Positions 1 to 10,572 of a stretch of 64,000 bases of DNA are shown here, one piece after another. The stretch's first letter is position 1; each line of letters starts with the position of its first letter. The stretch is from positions 1 through 64,000 of the forward strand of contig FWCC01000106.1 in assembly GCA_900169235.1 (NCBI GenBank). The letters run 5' to 3'. Below the pieces are notes generated by a model that saw nothing but the letters and a program-made list of their open reading frames with translations, made no database searches and had not been told where the DNA came from. Origin of the DNA: Zarea fungicola (Eukaryota > Ascomycota > Sordariomycetes > Hypocreales > Cordycipitaceae). The position numbers were made by a program, and so were the translations under genes.

Positions 1-633
1 GCGCTCTTTGTCAACTCGGCCATTCTCATCGTCGCCGGCGCCGCGCTCTACCAAAACGAAGAGGCTCTCTCCGCCGACATCTTTGGCATCCACGACCTGC
101 TCGCGCGGACAATCTCCCGCGGCGCCGGCACGCTCTTCGCGCTGGCCCTGCTCTTCTCGGGCGTGTCGGCGGGCATCATCTGCACCATTGCGGGCCAGAT
201 GGTCAGCGAGGGCGCCATTGACTGGAAGCTGAAGCCGTGGGTCCGGCGCCTGGTGACGCGCAGCATCAGCATCACGCCCAGCATCATCATTGCCGGCGCC
301 GTGGGGCGGCCGGGGCTCAACGCGGCCCTCAACGGCTCGCAGGTGGCCCTGAGCATCATCCTCCCCTTTGTCACTGCGCCGCTGATTTACTTTTCGGCGC
401 GTGACAAGTTTATGACGGTCTTTCCGGGTAATGCGCGCCTGCTTGCGCGTGACAATAGACGCAATGCGATCCAGGATGAGGACAACCATGATGATCAGCT
501 TTCGATTGCAACCCAGGAACCCATCAGGATGACCAATAGCTGGTTCACAACGGGTATTGCAGTCTTGGTATGGCTCTTTATTGCCATTATGAATGTTGCC
601 AACCTGGTCTTTTTGGGCAAGGGTGAGGATTAA
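1..633 (+). CDS. Nramp-family divalent metal transporter, C-terminal part (5' end outside window)
   Basis: The reading frame is open from the first base to a TAA at 631-633, so the window holds only the last 210 codons. The visible part has an Asn-Ser-Ala-Ile helix, a helix followed by SGVSAG and TIAGQMVSEG, then ITPSIIIAG and the helix LNGSQVALSIILPF. The order of these segments is the C-terminal half of Nramp/SMF proton-coupled Mn/Fe transporters. The last 30 residues form a final membrane helix and a short tail. The segment SGVSAG has Val where many family members have Gln (GQS); whether this matters for metal choice cannot be told from the fragment. The protein would sit in the plasma, vacuolar or endosomal membrane. 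Family assignment is firm; substrate and subfamily are not. Confidence 0.85.
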   Translation, partial: ALFVNSAILIVAGAALYQNEEALSADIFGIHDLLARTISRGAGTLFALALLFSGVSAGIICTIAGQMVSEGAIDWKLKPWVRRLVTRSISITPSIIIAGAVGRPGLNAALNGSQVALSIILPFVTAPLIYFSARDKFMTVFPGNARLLARDNRRNAIQDEDNHDDQLSIATQEPIRMTNSWFTTGIAVLVWLFIAIMNVANLVFLGKGED

Positions 634-715
634 ACATGAGTGGTGAGTGGTGGATGGGGCTGTGAGTGTGAAGATGTGCTCTGCCGCTGTCATGTCTGTC
701 CTCCGAGTTGGGAGG

Positions 716-734
716 TTTTTTTTTTTTTTTTTTT
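716..734. repeat. Homopolymer T tract
   Basis: Nineteen consecutive T residues about 80 bases after the Nramp stop codon. It lies in the presumed 3' untranslated region and is likely to vary in length between strains. Confidence 0.9.
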
Positions 735-1064
735 GCCCAAAAAAATGTTTCTTTCCTTTTTGCGCATTAGAAGCTTTTCTTTTCAATTCAAAATCTCGTC
801 TTTATCCAGTCAGCCATGAATTTTCATATATTTTGTTCTCACTTAATACAGATAATGGGGACAATGATACAGCCGACTGGCTCACGATTGGCTGCATACA
901 TAGCATCGCACTTGATAATAGAAAGATAATAGACGCATTTCTTAATCACTAGTGCATCATGTGTGGTAAGGACTGGTAGAAATAGCTATTAGCACCCATG
1001 TCGCCTCAATGGCCGCCTCTCCTCTCGGTAGTTGGACGTATGGCTGCGTACCGCGTATTGCACT

Positions 1065-1610
1065 TTACAGCAGAAAGATCAAGCACTTAATCTTTATGCA
1101 GTGGATGACAATGCGAAAAGGATCACGCAAGATCTCCGTCATTTGGTAGTTAAAACAGGCCATGTAGAGCCAGAGACGGAGGAACATGAGTACCCAGGCA
1201 CCAAAGCGGCTGCAACGGCGAGTGAGCGGACGAAGCAACCGTCCCAGCGGTGCGATGCAGTTGGGCCTAGCCTCTGAAGCAACAAGGCATGGAATAAAGA
1301 GCATCATAACCAAGGCCAGGAAATTGCATTCGCTGGCGGGATACTCTGGGTGGGGATCATGTGCGGGAAACATGCGAAAGGGTGTCGCGATGTCGACGTT
1401 GAGAACGTGGAGGCAAAGTGATTCGAGCCATGCGCATGGAAGAAGGACGATGCGGATGACATTAAAGATGGCCAGTAGCGTCTCTTCATCTGCAGGAATC
1501 ATATTGGCGTATCGTTTCGAGGTCCAGCTCAACGTATTGGTGGATGAGTATTGATGAGCTGTTCCATTTGCCACGCAACTTGGGCTTGAGTGATGTTTGA
1601 TGGCTGACAT
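1065..1610 (-). CDS. Unidentified small membrane protein or gene fragment
   Basis: A minus-strand frame of 181 codons from an ATG at 1610. After a polar N-terminus it shows about three strongly hydrophobic stretches (near residues 49-70, 98-112 and 138-153) separated by charged loops, including one rich in His and Pro. The alternation of hydrophobic helices with Arg-rich loops looks more like a membrane protein than like random translation. I do not recognise a family, the hydrophobic tail runs straight to the stop, and no introns were found. A plus-strand frame overlaps it and looks less protein-like. It could be a lineage-specific gene, a decayed exon of a larger gene, or chance. Confidence 0.25.
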   Translation of the reverse strand: MSAIKHHSSPSCVANGTAHQYSSTNTLSWTSKRYANMIPADEETLLAIFNVIRIVLLPCAWLESLCLHVLNVDIATPFRMFPAHDPHPEYPASECNFLALVMMLFIPCLVASEARPNCIAPLGRLLRPLTRRCSRFGAWVLMFLRLWLYMACFNYQMTEILRDPFRIVIHCIKIKCLIFLL

Positions 1611-3012
1611 GGAGGGACGCAAGAATCCATTACAATTAAATAGTCCATGTTTTATATAATAAACTTTCAGATGGGCAAGAAAGAAGAAAAAGAAAAAGAA
1701 AATTAACGTTTCGTGGCTTGCGAGTCAACTTGTACATGCAACGCCAAGTCGTCATGGACGAGTTTTCTCGCGCGGCGATAATACGGATACCAAGGTCACA
1801 TTAGGCATACAATCACCCCAAACGTTTGCTCTCCTAACAGGATAGAGGGACTTGTTGGCATTGCGGTGTGGTTGATACTGTCGTTGTTGTTACAGCAACT
1901 ACCTCGCCCGCAGACTCGAGGCCACCGCGGCAGCTTCAAGTATGCGACTCCGTTGTGGTGCGCTGGCATAGCAGCATACTGTGAAATAATTTCATGCCGC
2001 AATTTTCGTACTATAACTGTCACGCAGCATAAAGTGATACTCAATACGGGCTGGTGTGGTTGACGATATATTTGGCGCAACAATGACAATGAGTTGTCCG
2101 CGGTTCCGTGCCACTTCAGCCCTAGATAGGTACTAAGAGAATGAAGAAGCAATTTTTCAGTGCTGAATTTGACTAGGCAACATAAATTCCTTATTGATTC
2201 TTCCGCTTAAAAAGCTAAACGGGGGTTCTCTGGCATGAAATCTAGTTGACACAAAATAATTAGTGAGCCACTGAGGTATTATTGCTGCCTCATGCCTGTC
2301 TAGATAAAGAAAAGGCACTGGAATGAGTGGCAGTCTCGATTCCCATACTACAGCTATGAGCTGTCCGGTATGCTGTCATCAATCGTGGAATTGTTTGTTA
2401 AGATACTAGTAGTGACCTTTTCCACGCCACTGACAGCACTCGTGTATGCCAGCGAGCGGTGCGGCTCAAGCTACATTCAGCGTACAGCGGGGAGTTGCAC
2501 CGGGGAGTCCAGCGTGCAGGCCAGCAAGGCAAGACACCCACCAGAAGACCCGTGGACGGTGGTTCGCAGCCCACCATCGCGACCCGCCAAGTGTCAACAC
2601 CGGCATAGCCTCGCCCTAAAAATACACCACTCAAACGCCGAGTCCCTGGAGCTTCCCATACGACCCTTCCCTTGGCGACACAAAAGGATAGCCCCTAACC
2701 GCCCGTTTCGTCCTTTCCATCGTCAGCCCTAAATCTCCAGCGCTCTCTGGAGCTCGCAGATGACTCTCTCGAATCCTGTCCTCTCCATGGATGGCTAGGC
2801 CATGCTGAAAGAGGCCTCCCCTCCTAGCGCACATCTCTCGCAGCGTGCTTACAGCCTCTCTGCTTTTGCACCAGCATCCAGACCAGATCCTCCGACAAGA
2901 CCACTACCTACCAACGCCAAGTCTCCCAAGTATCCAGACGCAAGACGGACAGACGGACGGCTGTTGACTTGGGCTTCTTGGCCCACAGATCCCTCCGCCC
3001 ACCGTGCCCGCC

Positions 3013-4174
3013 ATGGGCTTCGACTCGGTGGGCTCGCTGCTCGCCGACATTGCTAATCTGGTAATCGAGGGCCTCCGCATCCTGGGCCTCGCCGACAAGA
3101 GGCATTGGGGCCAGGACGAGTATGAGCTGCTGCGCGCCATGGAGCGCGTGCTTGACGACGCCAAAAAGGACTTTCAGGAGCTGTCGCCCATGCTCAAGAG
3201 TCAATCCCACTACGAACACGATCGAAGCTGTGAGAGAGCCCCTCAGCCTTGCTGACCTGGCCTGACCACCACAAGCAGAAAACAAGACGCACCAGCTAAC
3301 CCTTCCCCTAGTCGCATCCCTCGAAGACCTTCGAGCCATTAGCGGCAAGTTTTATATGCACATTCAGAATCTACGAGAATGGAGCCGAGCCGGCGGTCCC
3401 ATTGACCCCGTCTGGGTCCGCGATACCAAATCACTCCAGCGAGACCTGCACCGAGCCCAGTGCCGCGCCGCCCAGCGCGTCTTCAACACGGCCCACGAGA
3501 CCTCCCAGCGCTGCCTCGGTGCCTTCATCGTCCACCGCAAGCAGCGTGCCTGGGCCGCCGCCCGCCGCGCCGGCGCCAGCGACTACGATTACCAGCGCCG
3601 CCAGGTCGACGAGGTCAACGAGTGCCACACCGTTGGTGGCTTTGAGCGCTTCGGCGACCTCGACATGGTCTTTATATGCGACTTTTGCGACGGCCACCTG
3701 ATATGGGACGACATTGACCGCATACCAACCACACGCACCGGTGCCGAATCGGTGCCCGAGACACCAGCCACAGCGTCGGCGTCGGCGGGGGGCATGTTGC
3801 TGCCCGTGTCGATGCCCTCGCAAATAGCAGACGCAACCAGGACAGCCAGGACGCCGCTGCCAGAGTGGCAGGCCACGGGCATCACGCAATCGGGCCGGCA
3901 GCCGAAGCAGGTGATTTACCCGCCGCTCGCCATTGCGAACCACATTGCGCCGCATCGGGGGGACTGGCTGGCGCGTCTCATGTGTCCCCTCTGCGAGGAC
4001 GCCGTGGAGCCGCTGGACGTGGATGACGAGGATGAGATTTGGCAGCAGCCTGAGAATTGCTTCGACAACCTCGCGGCGCTGCAGGAGCACATGGAGTGGG
4101 AGCATGTGCCGGCCACGATACCGACGACATTACCCCTGTCCCTGCCCTCGGCAGACAAGTGCATCGTCATGTAA
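3013..4174 (+). CDS. Zinc-finger-like protein ending in a CaaX box
   Basis: Two exons, 3013-3229 and 3312-4174, give 359 residues. The 82-nt intron has donor GTGAGA and acceptor CCTAG, and the join restores the frame. The first half is helical and basic. Two metal-binding-like knuckles follow: CDFC (Cys195, Cys198) and CPLC (Cys297, Cys300) with a later His-X4-His pair (His332, His337), separated by a Pro/Ala/Thr-rich linker. An acidic stretch lies between the second CxxC and the His pair. The protein ends CIVM, a textbook CaaX prenylation box whose last residue Met favours farnesyl transfer. I read it as a conserved but uncharacterised fungal protein anchored to a membrane by a lipid. GTG at 3004 is in frame, but ATG at 3013 is the sensible start. 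Confidence 0.75.
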
Positions 4175-4723
4175 CCAAGCTGTCGTCTCGCCGGCGTCTC
4201 AATGGGGATGCACACGGAATAACTAAGCGGGCACGTACCAACACAGACTAAAACCAGGACGAATAACTCAACGACTTTACATACAAATATATCCTCGACA
4301 CTACATCTACGGATGACGCAACCCAGCACTGAACTGGGAACACACATGGTTGGCGTTTTTTGAGGATACCAGGCGTATTTGATTTACTGGGATGGGAAGG
4401 CTGTTTTTTCTATAATATTTTGATTTTTGCAAGGGTAGCCATGGCATGTTTTTATGACTTTTCTCATATAGTATCTGCATTCTTTACACATGGAGCAACA
4501 AGATGAATTATTCTTTTTTGGTCGTTTAATCTCGTGTATTTTTGCCTTCATTCCCCGTCTAGTTTTCTTTTTACATTATACCCAAGTTCTAGACCAGGAA
4601 GAATTGTCATTCGCTATTACAGAAAACTTGTACAGACTCGGTCATACTCTCTTGACCCCTTGCCTCGTTTCTGCTTTCATCTTCATATAAACCCCCTCCC
4701 CCCAACTTCCCATGTTTTGGTGT
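4175..4723. other. Convergent 3' intergenic region
   Basis: Downstream ends of the zinc-finger-like gene and of sec22 meet here. The stretch is T-rich and has short spurious frames only; no RNA gene or element was seen. Confidence 0.5.
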
Positions 4724-5524
4724 TTAGAAAAAACGCCAGTAAATAAAGACGAGGAAAATGAAGCCCAGCGCCGCAAACGGCCCGTACTGCTTCAGCAGCA
4801 GCTCCCAGTTGATGCGCACCGCCGCGCGCCTGTACTTTTTGCTGTCGTCGCGCAGCCTGCTGCTAATCTCGCCCATCTTTTCCAGATTGTCGCCCCGATA
4901 CAGCAGGTCCTCGATATTCTTGGTCATGACCTTTGTAACGTCGCGCAGCTCGTCGTTGAGCTTGTCGAGGTTCTGCGACGCGCGGGCGTCGGCGTACGTG
5001 GTGCGCGTCTTGGCAATGGTGTTGTCGAAATCCATAAAGGCGTACGGCCGCAGCGCCGGGTTGTGCACCTGGTGCGCCGGGTGGGTGGTGTGGAACTCGC
5101 GCGCGAGGTCGGCGAGGTAGGTGAAGGCGAGCTTGCGCGGGTAGGAGCGCTCGCAGATGCAGAGGAAGGCGACGTCGGAGTCGATGAGGTAGTGCACCGT
5201 GTACGAGCCCGACTCGAGCGAGGCCTGGGGCTCCGAGGTGCGGGTGAGCTTGCGCATGATTTGGCGGACCTGGTTCTTGACTTCGCCGAGGGAGGTCTCG
5301 GCCTATTGAGGAAGGGTTACATGATTAGTTACCCTGCTAGAGAGAAAGAAAGTGTCGGAGGGGAAGGGGTATGCGAACTTGTTCGTCGTCGACCGAGGCG
5401 CAGAGCATGAGGCCTGTTTGCTTTATGGGTTAGCATGTCTGCGTAGAGGGGCGTCACTGACACCGAATGCAGGTCAGAGGCGAAACGTACCATCTAGCCG
5501 CGATATTTGTGTCGATCGAATCAT
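4724..5524 (-). CDS. SEC22: R-SNARE Sec22 (ER-Golgi vesicle fusion)
   Basis: Exons 5524-5491, 5413-5379 and 5302-4724 give 215 residues, the usual Sec22 length. The N-terminal longin domain begins MIRSTQISRLDG and continues LMLCASVDDEQ and AETSLGEVK; the R-SNARE helix includes LLYRGDNLEKM with the zero-layer Arg; a C-terminal membrane anchor ends YWRFF. Sec22 sits in ER and cis-Golgi membranes and pairs with Q-SNAREs for transport in both directions. Intron 1 has donor GTACGT. Intron 2 needs an off-consensus donor, GTTCGC, because the conserved DEQ|AET junction and the reading frame both fall there. Without the two short first exons the longin domain would be cut, so the longest single frame alone (start 5257) is not the true protein. 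Confidence 0.93.
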
Positions 5525-7987
5525 GTTTGCGGTCTGTTTATGTGGTTTTGGCGAAAGGGGACAAGATGCGAATTGTCGAGATTGTTGTAGTAGTTGGACT
5601 TTCTACAACGTGTCCAAACAGGGGATGAAGGCCGCGTGACGGCCTGGCACAGGCGTAGGCAGCAATTTAACAGCGAAATCGGATTCGTTCAATAAATCTG
5701 AATCTGGTATGTACGGCGGTAATGGCGTACGGTAAATGCTGTTTTCGGTGTCTTGGAGAGATGGGCGTCGTCAAGAAATGAGGTTCGTACTCCAAGCACA
5801 AAGCCGTTGTTGCGTCGCTGCTCCTGCGTTGTCATTTTCGGGGCAATTTATTGTGGATACTCCACCTTGTTGAACCAAGGCTCACATTCTGTATGAAAAA
5901 TCTATTGATGTAGGCTTTACTCAGAATCAAAATGAAAAATTGGACTGAATAGATTTTGAATATTTTCTGTTTCCAGTGTAGATTCTCAATGAAGGATGCT
6001 CCCGATATCTTGAGCATTATCTCCCAAATCATCATAAAAGTTGGTGTCGCAGAGTTAGCAGGGGCGCCTCATCACCGTGCCATTGTCCAACTCCAACACC
6101 CAATTAACAAACACAAACCGTACTATGTTCATTATATCTGATGCTGATAGGTGTGATATTTTATGCAATAATACGCTGCGTAATTATGCATAATTCTATA
6201 AATAACTATTCATAGCCCAGGTGCTTGACCAGTGCGGACTGTGCCTGAATATCAGCTCTATGAAACACGCAAGGAACCCTGTCAGGAGGACTTGGACTCT
6301 ACTGCCTGCCTCATCACACTCTCCGACAGGGTTAATGAATTATCAATCTAGGCCAAAATTAGTCTATTAAGCATGGTGGTCGTGCATCAGACACATGCGT
6401 ACTTTTTGGGAGCGACTGATCTTGTCGAAGCATTAGTCTCATTCCACATCACGCCCTGTGCAGGAAACTCGTAGTTTCAAGCAGCAGAAGATGGAGCGCG
6501 TCGCAATCTACTTCTGTCAATGGCCAGAATCTTAATCACGAAGCTGGTTTCACAGGCAAGAATCCTTGCTTGGCAAGGTCGTGTTCCAGAGTCTCTTGAT
6601 GCAGGTCTATAACCCTAACCCTGGCCCTCCATTGCTTACATTTATTTAGCGCTTATCCTTAGCGCCTCCGAGTTTCTCTTCAACAGTGCGTGTCTCAACG
6701 CTGGGGTATGGCGCGGCAGACCGAGACCCGGCATATCCGAAAGCGATGAGGCTAGCAAGAACAACCACTTACATTGCACTACACCGAGATTCAAAACATG
6801 GCTGTAGGCGCTACACCTTGAAAGGAGAAGGCGGAAGGCGCAATTGATTTGCTTCTATTTCGGGTCTTCCGTCGGCTACTCTCGAATGTGAGGTGCTTAC
6901 TTGGAATAATATAGAGATTGGTAGTACATCGTCGTCCTTGTCTCCTTTGTAACGTGTTCCTCTCGCAAATAACGGTTGGAACTATTAATTGAGGTGCATT
7001 TCTATGACAGGGATGCTGTGCATATTCTTATTCTTGCGCCAGACAGGTGTTGGTCAGCCTTTAGCAGCTTCTGGTTCGCAGAGTCAATAAATGCCACATG
7101 CAGCAGGATCGGCCGTGAAATTATTTTGGTGACTAGAATAGCAACCGGCGATATACGCTCCCGACAAGTCGTTCGGTCGGCAAAGAGAAATTGTGAACTT
7201 GATCCACAGGCTGGTTCTTCTCCGACATGCCAAGAAAGATGAGACTTGTATTGACATGGGCTGCGCACTGGCCGACAGGGATTGCCCATTTTGGTTCATC
7301 CTAAATTACAGCCCATGCAGGAGCGATCAAGTTAGTTGAAACCGGACTTTCTACACAGCCTTACCACATCCTGTCATCCATGATTACTGATTTTCACTGC
7401 AACTTCCCAGGCGAGCCACCTGCCCCTCTGTGGAACTTGTTGATAAATTAAAGTAGGATCAGATCGCACCTGTCACCTCATGCCAGCCTCCCGAGTGGAG
7501 CACACTGCATGAATCAAATGCGAGACACGGTGCTCAATTCAGTCGCCAGTCACCTCCTGTGGCTTGAAGATGACAACTTTATTTCCTTCGACCGAACTGT
7601 CACGGTCGGAAATACCGTCTAGTATGCTTATTTTCAAGTTAAAGTTGTGTTATGCAGTTGACTATAGCGCGGTTCTCAATAGCTTGACTGGAGCTTCAGC
7701 AACTGCCGGCTTACACCATTGTTGCTATTCCTGGCAGGTCGTGAGCATGCTCTCATACTACACAACAACAAGTACAAGGCGATGATGAAGTCAACAATAT
7801 TGAACCGATTTTTAGATAAAAGGAAGGACATTCTCCCCTCAATCTGGGATTTATTTCATCCTTCATCATCAAGCACTCTTCACAAGCATACCTTCACCAA
7901 CTCTTCTATTCTCTTCTATACCAGCTGCAGGCCAGTTTCTAAATTTTCAAACAAAATCTTACTTTTTCATCTCTCTCTCTCTTCAAC
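5525..7987. other. Gene-poor intergenic stretch with promoter of the secreted protein
   Basis: About 2.5 kb upstream of both sec22 (leftwards) and the secreted-protein gene (rightwards). Only short frames occur. Two telomere-type CCCTAA-like units appear near 6612-6625, too few to mean much. A pyrimidine-rich run of CT repeats at about 7970-7984 sits directly before the ATG at 7988, as is common in strongly expressed fungal genes. Confidence 0.45.
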
Positions 7988-8647
7988 ATGAAGTTCCACG
8001 CAAGCACCATCCTCTTCTCCATGCTCCTTCTCGGAGTATCCGCCCGCCCCGTCGACGACGATGCAGGCGCTGATGTCGACGCCGACCCCTTTGCCGGCGA
8101 CAATGGCATTGACGTGGGCAACGTTCTCCTCAGACCCGGCAAAGGCCGAGGCGGCTCTGGCGGCGGTTCATCCGGTGGTTCCTCTGGCGGTAGCACTGGC
8201 GGCAGCACTGGCGGCAGCACCGGCGGCGGCCCATCCGTCAAGCCTGGCAACGGTGGCAAGCTCGGCAACGTCAGCACGGGCTTCGGCAAGGGCGCCGACG
8301 GCAAGGTGACGGGCGTGCAAAACGCCAACAGCAAGATCGAGGGTGTCGACCTCGCCATCAACGGCATCAGCACCGCTCTCGACATTGCCAACCTCGGCAT
8401 CACGGCCGCGCAGCTGCAGCAGAACGGCGAGCTGCGCAGCTGCATCGCCAACATGCCCGCGTGCTGCCGCGAGATCCAGGCCGACGTCGCGCCCGAGAAC
8501 AACTTCTTCTGCAACCAGGCCGGCGTGGGCAAGGTGCTGTCCGGCAGCGTGGGCGGGTGCGCGACGACGGGCGCTGCGGATGAGGCGTACGCGACCCAAG
8601 CTGTGACTGCCTGTGCCGCTGCGTTCCCCCTGGGATCTGCCTCTTAA
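7988..8647 (+). CDS. Small secreted protein, Gly/Ser/Thr linker plus six cysteines
   Basis: A single-exon frame of 219 residues. It opens with a signal peptide (Lys-Phe-His, then the hydrophobic run ILFSMLLLGVSA, likely cut before Arg-Pro). An acidic propeptide-like segment follows, then a repetitive linker of GGS/GGST units around residues 55-78, then an Ala/Gly-rich domain. All six cysteines lie in the last third: Cys-X7-Cys-Cys-X14-Cys and two more, suggesting three disulfides. The spacing does not match the eight-cysteine hydrophobin pattern or a CFEM domain that I can recognise. A secreted, wall-associated or effector-type role is inference from signal peptide, size and cysteines. Confidence 0.8.
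   Translation: MKFHASTILFSMLLLGVSARPVDDDAGADVDADPFAGDNGIDVGNVLLRPGKGRGGSGGGSSGGSSGGSTGGSTGGSTGGGPSVKPGNGGKLGNVSTGFGKGADGKVTGVQNANSKIEGVDLAINGISTALDIANLGITAAQLQQNGELRSCIANMPACCREIQADVAPENNFFCNQAGVGKVLSGSVGGCATTGAADEAYATQAVTACAAAFPLGSAS
8186..8221 (+). repeat. 12-nt tandem repeat coding the GGST linker
   Basis: Three back-to-back 12-nt units (GGCGGCAGCACT with two single-base variants) encode Gly-Gly-Ser-Thr repeats in the secreted protein. Less perfect GGS units continue upstream from about 8150. Unit number could vary between isolates by replication slippage. Confidence 0.85.
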
Positions 8648-8916
8648 GGGATTCAATGGTCCTTATTTCTGGAAGAAGGGGGTTTCTGTAATAGATATGG
8701 CTTCTGGGGTTGTTTTTGGATTGTAAATGAGCCATGAATATTATGCAGGATCCAACAATATCTAGACGTTGGCGCTGGACAGTCTTTACCTGGTAGCGTT
8801 TTTTTTCTGTTGGCAGATAGTGTACAGGATACGAATAGATACGAATAAAAACTCACTTTTTGCAGACATTTTTCTTCTTCCATAGTAGACTTCATTCTTT
8901 GCAAAGTGAACATTGT

Positions 8917-10086
8917 CTAAATCTCATCCTCTTCCTCGTCAAAATCATCCTCTCGGCCCATCTCGTACAAAATCCTGCCACCATCACCGCCCCCAACCTC
9001 CGTCTGCGCATCAAAGTAGGGCAGCACAATTCCCTCGCGGTCCTTTCTTTGCTTCTCCGTCAGTCCCAAGTTGAACGTGCTCTCCGGCTCCTCCTCTCCG
9101 CCGCCCGCCTCCCCAGCGTCTGGCGCGGCAAACACGGCATGATCGCTCAAGAGAATCAGCTTTCCCGTGCCTCGGCCGCCGTCTTGTCGCGCCAGAACAA
9201 ACGTCTCTGTGACTGTGCGTCCGCTTCGGCGCCGCAGCTCCATGGAGATGACGACACCTCTGCCCTCGGCGGCCTCGGCAGCTGTCGTCGTCCTTGCCAC
9301 CCTGCTCTTCAGTCCGATAATGACACCCTCACGGTCCTCGTTGATGCCCCATTCGGGTTCGACGAGGGCCTTGTTGCGGGCACGCTGCCGCTCAATTTCC
9401 TGCTGTAGGCTGGATAGTCGCAGGATTGCCGTGGCGAGATGGCACAGGATGGTAAACGGCGCTGGCTCGTACTCGCTTACGCTCTTGGGCAAGGGGACCG
9501 GCACATCGGTGTGGTAGACTGCGACAATGGAGACGGAGGGTGTGATGATGCTGGAGAGGAAGCTGGCGAGAGCCTGGGGAATGGCGGATGCCAAGGTGTT
9601 GAGGGAATCTATAATGACAACAGCACCTGAGGAGAGAGAGAGGTTAGCGGACGGACGAGCCATATGGAGAGCCGTAGGGACTCATACGCGGGATGCCTCG
9701 GACGTGCGCAGCGGCAGCCGGATCGCTAGGTGGGTAATGCGATTGAAGCTCTTTGCTGATGCTCTTAAAGTCTTTGCTGGTGGCCTTGACCATGACATCT
9801 ACGTCACGAGGCTTCTTGACAGTGGCGAATGAAAGAAAGATGACTTTAGCTTTGGAGAGCTATTTGAGGCGCATGTTAGTCGGTAATGGGGGTGAAATGG
9901 CGTTAATGATCGGGTTTGCTTCCTCACCTTTGCTCTGGTGATGAATTCTGAGACTACGGGAGTCGCTGGTTGCTCAAGGCTATCGAGTAGCAATGTGAGA
10001 GGGCTTGCGCCATCTCTCAGATTTAGCAGTTTTTGCAGCAGCAGCAAGCTGTGCGACCGTGTGTGTATCGCATTAGCCGTCGCCAT
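8917..10086 (-). CDS. ELP5: Elongator complex subunit 5 (Elp5/Iki1)
   Basis: Exons 10086-9928, 9859-9688 and 9626-8917 give 346 residues. The N-terminus carries SHSLLLLQKLLNLRDG and SPLTLLLDSLEQ, and the middle has AVVIIDSLNTL, both typical of the RecA-like fold shared by the Elp4-Elp5-Elp6 subcomplex. The C-terminus has NLGLTEKQRKDREGIVLPYF and an acidic end. Elongator modifies wobble uridines of tRNAs in the cytosol. The introns are 68 and 61 nt with donors GTGAGG and GTATGA. An ATG at 9663 opens the long last frame but lies inside intron 2, so a single-exon model would lose the first 110 residues. Confidence 0.88.
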
Positions 10087-10572
10087 GCTGATCTATAGTC
10101 TATTTAAAAGAGATTAGAAAGTAAATGAGAGGCCTTTTCTTTGAGCCAGGTGACCAGGGAAGAAGTAACAAGTGTGGATAGCAAAAGGTCCAGGGTATAA
10201 CCAGTTTTGTGATGCAAATCTGGTGTCGTGATGTGGAGAACTGGGTCCATCGTTGTCTATTGGGACCCAAGCCGCAAATACCATGTACATCGAATGTGAA
10301 AAGAGACAAAGGATTTTTTATTTCAAGATTTGACGGAATTTCTCTTTATTTTTTATACAGCTTTACTGCACTGAAAGTTTAACTGGCAGTCAAAAATAAT
10401 GAACCACAACCATACATATTACACGCAGGACATTTGCATGCAACTTGACTGAATGGCGTGGACCAACATGCCCCGAGCTGTCAAACACTAATCTTTCTTT
10501 ATTTCATTTACCGGTAAATTACAAGCTCATTTTCCATTTTCCATTCATTCAGTTGTTTCGTACATCTTTGTG
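10087..10572. other. Short intergenic region between ELP5 and the Asx-homology gene
   Basis: Both neighbours are on the minus strand. The region holds the ELP5 promoter and the 3' end of the upstream gene. Nothing else is seen. Confidence 0.5.

Larger units (their letters stand above)
634..3012. other. Gene-poor intergenic stretch
   Basis: About 2.4 kb between the Nramp gene and the zinc-finger-like gene. It contains a run of 19 T at 716-734, just after the Nramp stop, and one unidentified open frame on the minus strand listed separately. The part from 1700 to 3012 shows short overlapping frames without family resemblance. I see no tRNA and no complete mobile element. Confidence 0.5.

Noticed and set aside
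3431..4105. 224-codon frame opposite the zinc-finger-like gene
   Set aside because: Antisense shadow of a GC-rich coding exon; the sense strand has motifs and a proper intron.
6040..6110. tRNA-like stretch near the gene-poor region
   Set aside because: Resembles a box A, but no box B and no matching acceptor stem were found.
6612..6625. Telomere-like CCCTAACCCT repeat
   Set aside because: Only about two units; chance is a sufficient explanation and no subtelomeric gene set lies around it.
9663..9663. ATG as the ELP5 start
   Set aside because: It lies in intron 2; the conserved N-terminus is coded by two upstream exons.
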